This document shows positions 1 through 6,632 of a stretch of DNA of 9,628 nt, in pieces. How positions within the stretch are numbered: position 1 is the stretch's first letter; each line of letters opens with the position of its first letter. Under the pieces are notes generated by a model. That model was given only the letters and a program-made list of their open reading frames with translations. It did no database searches and was not told the DNA's origin. Source of the stretch: an uncultured euryarchaeote (GTDB lineage: Archaea > Thermoplasmatota > Poseidoniia > Poseidoniales > Poseidoniaceae); assembly GCA_937897365.1 (NCBI GenBank), contig CALCOP010000053.1, forward strand, positions 1 to 9,628. The letters are read 5' to 3'. The position numbers and the translations under genes were made by a program.

Positions 1-24
1 TTGAATCAAACCGAGTCGTAAAAA

Positions 25-3000
25 TCAGTCTTCATCGTATTCTTCATCATACTCCTCTTCCTCTTCATCTTCCCAGTCTTCATCGTCTGAGAAAACACCA
101 TCGCCATGGTCGATTGTGGTTCGAGATGCAATAGATGCAACGCCAATAAGAACGAGAATTGAAGTGATGATGAAAATTAATGCAAGCGGGCTTTCGCGTG
201 CTTGATCGACCCATCCGAAGTATTGAGCATAAGCGATATCAATCGAATGTTCAGCACTGTTGTCGTCATCATTGACTTCGACAACCACGTTGTCATAATC
301 GACGACGACACGAATCCGGTCGACATCTTCTGCCGACCAAGTTGTGCTGACTTGAAGTATTTCATTACCATCAATCCCAGCTACACCGACGGTGTCGAAT
401 GGTTTTTCATCGTCGCCAGAATAAAATGCCACCTTGAACAATTGCTCACACGTTCCTCCAACATTGATGATATCAGCATTAATGACGATATTCGAACCAG
501 GAGCAATGTGGTCGTCAGAAAGGGAGATTGACTTTACACGCAATTCAGGACCAACCGCTCCCAAACGTATCCATTGGCGTTCAAAATCAGTATCATCAAT
601 CGCAAGTTCAGGTATAGGACTTGCTTCAGAGTTTGACACAACAGGGAATTGATTTCCTGCAGCATCATAACCAGTGACGTAGAATCCGACGAAATCACCT
701 TCTTGAGGTGAAATTCTTCCACCATCCGTCAAATCAACAGCACCGGTCCAAATCACGTTTTGTCCATCTTGCTGCATTCCTAAGAGCGTGGATCCTGCAC
801 CAATTGTAACAGTTCGTGTTGCGTCACGCATCACCCAGTGAACCATTTGGCTTGAGCCAGTAAGATCGGCATCCTCGGTTCCATGGAATTCAACAGGCAC
901 AAACGTAAGGTCGTTATTTAGTGAAATGTCGATGACATTGAGTGGTGAGATTCGACGAACAACACGTGGGGCAGCATCATCTACAATCACTTGAAGAGTC
1001 GTTGAAACCAATGTTCCAGTCATGTCTTCACCCCGTCCAGGAATGTTGGTAATCGAGATCAAGCAGGTTCGGGTTGGAGATGATTGAAGGGTTGATGCAG
1101 AAGAAAGCGGAACTTCCACTGAAAACTCACCGAGTGAACTGATTGATCCATCGCTCCACGTCTTTTCTCCATCGAAGACCTCGATGAGGATTCCCACGTC
1201 CCTTGGAGCTGCAACAGAACTGCCCTCGTAGACAACCCGACCGGTGAATGCCAAACGGTCATCTTTACGAACGCGGCTTCCATCTGCCACGATTCCAGTT
1301 CGAGGTTCTGAGATATCTTCGACAAGGTATTCGGTCGGAGAGAGCATCAAGTCATTTTCTACTCGGAATGTATGTTCTAACAGCAAAATTTGAGCATCAT
1401 CGTCAGCACCCCTTTCTTTGTATACAAGCGCAACATCTCCCATTTCTTCATCTGGCCAGTCCCAGCCTATGACAAATTCAAAGGTCACAATTATCCAAGG
1501 CAAACCAGATTCATTGGTCGTCTCATGCATTGTGCTGCTGGTCAACAAGGTTATGAAATTGCTTTCAGACCAAAACGTATTGTTGATACCTGAATAAGAA
1601 ATTCGTTGCGCATCTCTCAACGGATTTGGACCTTCAAAATCAAAGACCAATGAGATGTGTTCAAAATCAATTGCGGTGTTGGCGTCGATGAAACCGAGCG
1701 TAATGGTCTGTTTCATGCCTGCGAAAACCGGTGCATCATCTACATGTCCCATCCAATCTAATCCGGTGAATACTGCGGTTGAATCCTTACGTGTGCGGAA
1801 GGTTGCGTCATCATAGAGGAAGCCGGGGCCTGATTGGAATTCATGCAAGACGTCATCGCTGTCCATTTGTGTGTAGTGCAATGGATTACCTGCTTGGTCT
1901 CCACCGGTCCAATAATACGAAACTCGGCCCATATTTGGGTTTCTTGAATGGTCAATTGTCGTGATAAACCACTTGTTTTTTGCCACGGTTGAATTGTAAA
2001 CGGACTTTGCAACATACTCTTGTGGGTCAGGTTCTCCGTTGCGATTAAGGTCATGGTCTGATTCAACCCAATACATCAAATCGAGTGTCATAGGGTGGCC
2101 GACATCATCGTTAATCAGTACCTTCACTTCTTGAACAGTGCTCGCTGCTTCATAACTCTCGTCAATTGGAAGCACAGCAGTTCGAAGAGGTGCTGTAGCA
2201 TCGACTAAGAAGGTGCGTCGCCAGTCAGCGTTTGGTTGCATAACGTGCGTTGGTTCTTTTTCGTTATAGGTTTGAACTTCATACGTAAGGCCAGACTCGA
2301 CATCGATTTCAGGAAGGTCAACGGAGATGAAGAAACTGCCGTTGTTATTGGTTGTGTCACGAGCAGTGCTTTCAACCCAGCCGTTACGAGATACTCGGAC
2401 GTCAAAGGCACTGTCTCTCGGTGCATCTTCGGTATTTTGGAACCACATAGCTCCCTGGAAATGTAGGGTTTCGCCAGCGGCAACCCATGAGTTGTCAGGT
2501 ACATCGTCCATCACTAAGGCGCCATCATTGTCTCGAACTTTAAGCCAGCCAAGTCCAAATGTGCGATTGACTTCAAGTCCCGTCGCACTTGTCAGATCCA
2601 GTGGAGAATATCCAGCAGAGCCAGTGTTGTCCAAGCATCCAGTCCTAAATCGGACATTACTCTGGTCTGGGAACTCAGAAGTCACGTGGAATATCCAATG
2701 TATCTCCAAAATGCCATTGGATGTGGATGACCAAGAACTCGCATCCAGTTCGATGTAATCTTCAGGGTCATTTGGGCTTGGGAATATGTCGCCATCTGCC
2801 CAATACATTGTAGGGTTCTTAGCAGCAGAATTGGTGATGAGCGTGAGACTTGCTTCCGTCATACTTGTTGCGTCTTCGCCTATAATGTGCCGAGTAACCA
2901 CTTCATACGGTTCCAATCGTTCATGGAGTATTTCACCTTCTGGAATGTCAATATCGAGATTGACTGTATTCATTGTATATGTGATAGCAAATGAATCGAG

Positions 3001-5091
3001 AATCAAAATTCCAGAAGATTCCGCAACCAATTCAACTGAAATGTTGCTAAATCCGGAACCCGTATCTGGAATTAAATCATTGAAGCGTTTGAGAATGTTA
3101 TTTGCTCCACTCGATGTCCCCGTCACGGTTAGTGGTCCAAGGAGAGCGCCATCTTGGGCAGGTCGGGACCAGCCAGATTTTCCGCTAATATCTATTCCAG
3201 GTTGAATTGGTGCATTCGAATGTTGTGCAATTGAAATATTCGAAATTGTTGGGGTTACGCCCGAATTTGAAGTTGAAAGTTGAACACGCATGCACATGTA
3301 ATATCCAGTTCCTGTGACTGATTTTGTTTGATTTGATTGTGTATAGGTCATAACGCCTGAACTTGTTGAGGTGCATGTACTCGATGTTGTGAAACCAAAG
3401 TAAACTCGAATTGTTGTGCTGGATGGTAAGGTTTCATCCCATGTAATTGTCGCAGCGACAACACTCTTGGTACCTGAGCCGACATATTGGTATGCATACA
3501 TGTATGAAGAACTCACATACGAAGTGATGTACTCTATTCCAATTCCATCAAGAATTGGAGCTTTTGTTAATGTTCCGTTGAGGTTCGCCCTCCAAACAAA
3601 GGATGTGCTCGTTTGTGGGAAAGTTATCGTTTGTCCTGCAGAAACTTGTCTCCAGGTTGTACCACCATCGTTTGAAATATCGACGCTAATACTTGTCCCA
3701 GTAGGAACATAGCCGAGAATACTGCTGATTTTCAAGGTGTCAATCGCTTTCGAGGTTGTAAAAGTAGCACCCATGATTGTGCCCGATGTCGAGGAGTGTG
3801 TTCTTTCGTCATACAGTGCGCCATCTCCGAAATTGTTAATTTTGTGTCGAGTCGATGTACTGCAATAGGTCGTGCTGTAGTAATGGCAAGAGAAACTGTA
3901 TTGGCCAGTTTCTGATTCTACCATGCCATAATGTCCGCCTTCTGGGACCGTAACTTCTCCCATGTGTTCGATGAAATTACCACGCATCGAGAAGAAGTGG
4001 TGATATGAATCGTAGTTATACCCGACACCGCTAACATATTGTTGGTCGTATTCATTGTAGATAATGGTCGGCATGTTGACAATCATGCCCGCCCCGTATC
4101 GTGAAACAGTTGATCCTGTGGCAAGTGTCCACGTGCCTTGAATCGAAGACGGGGAGGTCTTACTGACTTCGTTGAGATAATGCGTATTTGCTGAATAGGA
4201 ATATGTGGCGACATAGAGTTTACCGGTAGCATCGTCGATATCGACCCCCGTGACGTAGCTGTTACTGAATGGGTTCCATGAGCCATCACAACGCCATGAT
4301 TTGGCAGAACCAGAGGTGACCACTGACCATTTTGTAAGATAGTAACTCGTATAGTGCGCAGTGTAAACTGTCGTCCCATCAACGGTTGCGTCGACCATAT
4401 TGTAGTATGAAGATGAAGTGCAGCCATTGGTATTCAACGACGCAGTTCCGATGTATGCCCCGGTTGTAGAATTAATTCGAAGAATTGTAGGTGTGTTATA
4501 CAAACTGGAAGATGAATACTTCATGATGTGATATTCATCATCGACAAGAACAACCACGCCGATGTAACCCCATGAAGCACTTGTACTGACGCTGAATTGT
4601 GAAAACTTCTTGGTTAATCCGGTGTAACCCTGGTCGGACAAAGAAGCAAATTGCCCGGTTGTGTTTTGGTAGGCGTTAACCGTAGATTGGACATGAGCAG
4701 TACGGGAGAAATCAATTGATTGAACCGTAGGATTTCCTTTGAGTGACATTGTCCGAGACTCGACATCAACATTCGAGCGACTTCCAGAGGTGAATGGAGA
4801 AGGAGGGCTACCTGACCATGAACCATCTCCAGCACCACCGAAGTGGGCATTGGTTGTGAAGTTTGAATAGGATGTAGAACTTGCTTCCCCTCTCAAATTA
4901 AACTCTGCAGCAGTGACTTCCGCACCATAAGGAATGGTGAGGTGTCCAGCAGTACCATTTCCAGTACCGGAAAAAGTATGGCTGTATGATGAGGTTCCAT
5001 CGTTAAATTGTGTTTCAACAGTTGCACTGGAAGCCATTGGGGCAAGTAATGATACCAAAAACAGTAGAGTTAAGAAGAGTGCTTTTCGCAT
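25..5091 (-). CDS. Giant modular cell-surface protein, membrane-anchored at its C-terminus
   Basis: The product is about 1,688 residues and is exported, then held in the membrane by a C-terminal helix. Residues 1-23 form a signal peptide (MRKALFLTLLF, then a likely cut after SSA). A beta-sandwich-like stretch follows. Residues ~175-420 resemble an irregular beta-propeller (DDATGKLYVATYS) and are very rich in Ser, Thr and Tyr. Residues ~455-690 hold two beta-sandwich-like segments (NDGGTTW; APILDGIGIEY). Residues ~746-1073 and ~1144-1483 look like two diverged copies of one Ig-like unit, and the first contains an EF-hand-like loop at 1014-1025. Residues ~1515-1615 are CARDB-like, ~1634-1656 are the membrane helix, and the last 32 are an acidic, presumably cytoplasmic tail. 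The start at 5091 is chosen because GGTGAT precedes it and the signal peptide begins there; an in-frame ATG at 5130 lacks both. Adhesion, ligand binding or envelope structure are all possible. The family assignment is structural only and no enzyme motif was seen. Confidence 0.9.
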   Translation of the reverse strand: MRKALFLTLLFLVSLLAPMASSATVETQFNDGTSSYSHTFSGTGNGTAGHLTIPYGAEVTAAEFNLRGEASSTSYSNFTTNAHFGGAGDGSWSGSPPSPFTSGSRSNVDVESRTMSLKGNPTVQSIDFSRTAHVQSTVNAYQNTTGQFASLSDQGYTGLTKKFSQFSVSTSASWGYIGVVVLVDDEYHIMKYSSSSLYNTPTILRINSTTGAYIGTASLNTNGCTSSSYYNMVDATVDGTTVYTAHYTSYYLTKWSVVTSGSAKSWRCDGSWNPFSNSYVTGVDIDDATGKLYVATYSYSANTHYLNEVSKTSPSSIQGTWTLATGSTVSRYGAGMIVNMPTIIYNEYDQQYVSGVGYNYDSYHHFFSMRGNFIEHMGEVTVPEGGHYGMVESETGQYSFSCHYYSTTYCSTSTRHKINNFGDGALYDERTHSSTSGTIMGATFTTSKAIDTLKISSILGYVPTGTSISVDISNDGGTTWRQVSAGQTITFPQTSTSFVWRANLNGTLTKAPILDGIGIEYITSYVSSSYMYAYQYVGSGTKSVVAATITWDETLPSSTTIRVYFGFTTSSTCTSTSSGVMTYTQSNQTKSVTGTGYYMCMRVQLSTSNSGVTPTISNISIAQHSNAPIQPGIDISGKSGWSRPAQDGALLGPLTVTGTSSGANNILKRFNDLIPDTGSGFSNISVELVAESSGILILDSFAITYTMNTVNLDIDIPEGEILHERLEPYEVVTRHIIGEDATSMTEASLTLITNSAAKNPTMYWADGDIFPSPNDPEDYIELDASSWSSTSNGILEIHWIFHVTSEFPDQSNVRFRTGCLDNTGSAGYSPLDLTSATGLEVNRTFGLGWLKVRDNDGALVMDDVPDNSWVAAGETLHFQGAMWFQNTEDAPRDSAFDVRVSRNGWVESTARDTTNNNGSFFISVDLPEIDVESGLTYEVQTYNEKEPTHVMQPNADWRRTFLVDATAPLRTAVLPIDESYEAASTVQEVKVLINDDVGHPMTLDLMYWVESDHDLNRNGEPDPQEYVAKSVYNSTVAKNKWFITTIDHSRNPNMGRVSYYWTGGDQAGNPLHYTQMDSDDVLHEFQSGPGFLYDDATFRTRKDSTAVFTGLDWMGHVDDAPVFAGMKQTITLGFIDANTAIDFEHISLVFDFEGPNPLRDAQRISYSGINNTFWSESNFITLLTSSTMHETTNESGLPWIIVTFEFVIGWDWPDEEMGDVALVYKERGADDDAQILLLEHTFRVENDLMLSPTEYLVEDISEPRTGIVADGSRVRKDDRLAFTGRVVYEGSSVAAPRDVGILIEVFDGEKTWSDGSISSLGEFSVEVPLSSASTLQSSPTRTCLISITNIPGRGEDMTGTLVSTTLQVIVDDAAPRVVRRISPLNVIDISLNNDLTFVPVEFHGTEDADLTGSSQMVHWVMRDATRTVTIGAGSTLLGMQQDGQNVIWTGAVDLTDGGRISPQEGDFVGFYVTGYDAAGNQFPVVSNSEASPIPELAIDDTDFERQWIRLGAVGPELRVKSISLSDDHIAPGSNIVINADIINVGGTCEQLFKVAFYSGDDEKPFDTVGVAGIDGNEILQVSTTWSAEDVDRIRVVVDYDNVVVEVNDDDNSAEHSIDIAYAQYFGWVDQARESPLALIFIITSILVLIGVASIASRTTIDHGDGVFSDDEDWEDEEEEEYDEEYDED
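28..96 (-). repeat. Low-complexity Glu/Asp-coding tract
   Basis: The 3' end of the surface-protein gene is a run of GAN codons encoding a tail of Asp, Glu and a few Tyr and Trp after the membrane helix. On the plus strand it reads as a repetitive TTC/ATC/CTC tract. Its length could vary between strains because short repeats slip easily, but this is inference. Confidence 0.7.
643..1662 (-). repeat. Second copy of the internal Ig-like unit of the surface protein
   Basis: Residues ~1144-1483 appear to repeat the order of elements in residues ~746-1073. Matching landmarks are an opening strand (HISLVFDFEG here), an APRD motif followed by a strand and G-x-F-x-V-x-V-x-L, the phrase VDDAAPRVVRRISPL, and a closing GYDAAGNQFP. 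Each landmark has a counterpart at a similar spacing in the first copy. The copies are diverged, so the repeat is visible only at protein level. Confidence 0.6.
1873..2856 (-). repeat. First copy of the internal Ig-like unit of the surface protein
   Basis: Residues ~746-1073 carry an opening strand (ASLTLITNS), an APRD motif with a following GSFFISVDLP, the phrase VDATAPLRTAVLPID, and a closing GDQAGNPLHY. All four are echoed in residues ~1144-1483. Unlike the second copy, this one carries an EF-hand-like Ca-binding loop between the VDATAP and GDQAGN landmarks. Confidence 0.6.
2017..2052 (-). other. EF-hand-like calcium-binding loop in the surface protein
   Basis: Residues 1014-1025 read DLNRNGEPDPQE, with Asp, Asn, Asn, Asp and Glu at loop positions 1, 3, 5, 9 and 12 and Gly at 6. 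That is the arrangement of a calcium-binding EF-hand or dockerin-type loop. No second loop was seen nearby, so it may stabilise the Ig-like fold rather than act as a paired EF-hand domain. Confidence 0.55.
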
Positions 5092-5094
5092 AAA

Positions 5095-5100
5095 ATCACC
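5095..5100 (-). promoter_or_regulatory. Ribosome binding site of the surface-protein gene
   Basis: On the minus strand GGTGAT stands three bases before the ATG at 5091. It matches the part of the archaeal Shine-Dalgarno sequence complementary to the 16S rRNA 3' end. It decides the start in favour of the signal peptide Met and against the ATG at 5130. Confidence 0.75.
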
Positions 5101-5111
5101 GTTTTCCCTCA

Positions 5112-5128
5112 GTGGGCCTTTGGCCCAC
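5112..5128. repeat. Perfect 7-bp inverted repeat in the leader of the surface-protein gene
   Basis: GTGGGCC (5112-5118) and GGCCCAC (5122-5128) are exact reverse complements around a TTT loop. The palindrome lies 11 bases upstream of the ribosome binding site of the surface-protein gene. It could be a GC-rich hairpin in the 5' untranslated region or an operator. If transcription starts about 26 bases from the TATA-like element at 5163-5170, the repeat would be transcribed. Confidence 0.6.
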
Positions 5129-5162
5129 AATCAGCAAAGCATTTGAACTTCGCCCCGTAATG

Positions 5163-5170
5163 TTACATAA
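5163..5170. promoter_or_regulatory. TATA-like element in the divergent gap between surface protein and membrane protein
   Basis: TTACATAA on the plus strand (TTATGTAA on the minus) is the best TATA-like element seen in the 135-bp gap. It lies about 61 bases from the plus-strand ATG at 5227 and about 75 from the minus-strand ATG at 5091, so it could serve either gene. It is assigned by eye, and no clear BRE was seen. Confidence 0.35.
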
Positions 5171-5190
5171 CGAAGCGATAGAAAAAAGAA

Positions 5191-5217
5191 GCCTCGCACC
5201 TCTGCTCTTATCGAGGC
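5191..5217 (+). promoter_or_regulatory. Possible leader hairpin covering the ribosome binding site of the small membrane-protein gene
   Basis: GCCTCG (5191-5196) pairs perfectly with CGAGGC (5212-5217) across a 15-base loop. The 3' arm contains most of the only Shine-Dalgarno-like stretch (GAGGCGG, 5213-5219) ahead of the ATG at 5227. Folding would hide the ribosome binding site. The stem is only 6 bp, so it may be chance. Confidence 0.35.
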
Positions 5218-5226
5218 GGACAAGCA

Positions 5227-5607
5227 ATGGGGCTCTTCTCGGACTGGTGGAAAAAACAACATGGACGGCAATTAGGCATTACGGCAACGCTTTCAGGCTC
5301 AATTGGAATTCTTTTCCTTGCTTCAATGTATCAAATCTTTTTTTTACAAAATCATATCTCATGGGGTGATTTTACCGGACTCGCGATTGGCGTTGCTGCG
5401 TTCTCAGTTGTCGTACTGCTCGTGGTTCTACCGGAGTTCCTTTCGCTTCGTGGGCACGTCACGACCTTAGAAGAATTGAAATCATTAGATTCGACTTCAG
5501 AAATTCGCCGTCGCAAAGCAGAAGGAAATGAAGCTGCGGATGCATTAGGTGCAGGTCATTCCGCTTCATGGACAGCATTCCTTGAAAGCAAAGGACTTCG
5601 ACGGTAA
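5227..5607 (+). CDS. Small two-helix membrane protein, function unknown
   Basis: This 126-residue protein is not recognised. It starts with an amphipathic, Trp-rich stretch (GLFSDWWKKQHGRQ). Two hydrophobic segments follow at about residues 17-40 and 48-70, then a charged soluble tail of about 55 residues (71-126) with an SEIRRRKAEGNEAADA helix. By the positive-inside rule both ends are probably cytoplasmic, leaving only a short outer loop (QNHISWGD). It ends 17 bases before the signal peptidase start, so the two are probably co-transcribed; a role as an accessory or partner of the peptidase is inferred from position alone. An eight-base T run at codons 38-40 is unusual and may matter for expression. 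Confidence 0.75.
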   Translation: MGLFSDWWKKQHGRQLGITATLSGSIGILFLASMYQIFFLQNHISWGDFTGLAIGVAAFSVVVLLVVLPEFLSLRGHVTTLEELKSLDSTSEIRRRKAEGNEAADALGAGHSASWTAFLESKGLRR

Positions 5608-5611
5608 ACTT

Positions 5612-5617
5612 GAGGGG
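5612..5617 (+). promoter_or_regulatory. Ribosome binding site of the signal peptidase gene
   Basis: GAGGGG lies seven bases before the GTG at 5625. It supports that start over the TTG at 5610, which overlaps the preceding region and has no such site. Confidence 0.6.
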
Positions 5618-5624
5618 ACAAGGC

Positions 5625-6632
5625 GTGAGTGACAGTGACCCGCTCAAGACCCTGGTTCGAGAACTTCTTCTTGCAACCGGAATGATCGGCCTGCTTATTG
5701 TAGCTCTGTATGCACACACGGGCTCAATGCCGCCTTTGGTTGTCGTTGAATCATCCTCAATGGTTCACGATGTTAACGGAGAAGTTGGCAGTATTGATGC
5801 AGGGGATTTAGTGTTGGTTCACGACCAAGACTTCGACACTGTCGTCACTTTCGCCGAGGCAACTCAGCAAGGGAATTCTCATTTTGGTTATTCACAACAT
5901 GGGCTTGAAGGAGATGTCATCATTTACAAGAAGAACGGTGAAGCAGGCACTCCAATTATCCATCGAGCGATAATGGAAGTCGTTCCACATGACATTGCAT
6001 CTCCGAACCGTAACGCAACCGCTAACGCCTCAAACACCGAACATTGTCCTGATGGAGGCACATATGATTCTGAATCCAAGGATGTGAATGGGGTTATGGG
6101 GGTTTGTGTCTTGACTTGGGATGTTCCTGGGACAAATGTTCGTGACGTCGAAAAAGTCACGGTTCATTTCGATGGGGTGCAGGCAGGTTTCTATGATTGC
6201 GATCGGATGGTACACGCAAATGTAGAACCTTATCTGGTCGTATGGGAGTGGGAACCTCGTCATGCTGGTATTCTCACACTTGGAGACAACAATAACTGTT
6301 CAGTAGACCAAGGTTCACAAGCCGTGAATGGTTCATCGGGAGTTCACAGTGCTTCTGGAACGGTTGGCCCTATTCGTTCATCATGGCTTATCGGTGTTGG
6401 CGGTGGAGAGATTCCTTGGCTTGGTACGGTAAAACTCATGGTCGGTGGTGAAGGAACTCCTGGGACTTCATTTGTACCGAGTTCCTCCTTTTTCATCCTG
6501 TTTTCTCTTATTGTAAGCGTGCTCGTTCTTCCCATGTTGTTTGAACCTCTTATCCGTCGTTTAATGACCGGCGCACCGGAATTTGAACAATCGATTATTG
6601 AACATCGAAAAGATATTCAAGAAGAAGAATGA
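5625..6632 (+). CDS. Signal peptidase I, archaeal/ER type (family S26B)
   Basis: This membrane serine protease removes signal peptides from exported proteins at the outer membrane face. Numbering from the GTG at 5625 gives 335 residues. A first membrane helix spans ~12-31. The catalytic Ser is S45 in VVVESSSM. GDVIIYKK (96-103) leads to H113 in PIIHRAI, where bacterial enzymes have Lys. The acid residues are D221 in LTLGDNNN and probably D228. The IGVGGGEIPWLG stretch (256-267) is the usual late box. A second helix spans ~288-309 and is followed by a charged cytoplasmic tail. Known archaeal enzymes are generally shorter. Here about 100 residues (~118-215), with Cys at 141, 161 and 192, sit between the His and the GDNN box. 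The surface protein next door has a signal peptide suited to this enzyme. Family assignment is firm; the insertion's role is unknown. Confidence 0.9.
   Translation: MSDSDPLKTLVRELLLATGMIGLLIVALYAHTGSMPPLVVVESSSMVHDVNGEVGSIDAGDLVLVHDQDFDTVVTFAEATQQGNSHFGYSQHGLEGDVIIYKKNGEAGTPIIHRAIMEVVPHDIASPNRNATANASNTEHCPDGGTYDSESKDVNGVMGVCVLTWDVPGTNVRDVEKVTVHFDGVQAGFYDCDRMVHANVEPYLVVWEWEPRHAGILTLGDNNNCSVDQGSQAVNGSSGVHSASGTVGPIRSSWLIGVGGGEIPWLGTVKLMVGGEGTPGTSFVPSSSFFILFSLIVSVLVLPMLFEPLIRRLMTGAPEFEQSIIEHRKDIQEEE

Noticed and set aside
1..24. Possible terminator downstream of the surface-protein gene
   Set aside because: Only 24 bases remain in the window and they show no T run or hairpin on the minus strand.
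2327..2758. Plus-strand open frame of 143 codons with a hydrophobic start, antisense to the surface-protein gene
   Set aside because: It lies wholly inside a strongly supported coding gene, has no ribosome binding site, and after the first residues its composition does not look like a real protein.
2786..3205. Plus-strand open frame of 139 codons antisense to the surface-protein gene
   Set aside because: It is a shadow frame opposite a clear modular protein, with no upstream signals and no recognisable motif.
5092..5130. Longer start for the surface protein at the ATG at 5130
   Set aside because: It would place the hairpin in coding sequence, add 13 charged residues before the signal peptide, and it lacks a ribosome binding site; the ATG at 5091 has GGTGAT in front.
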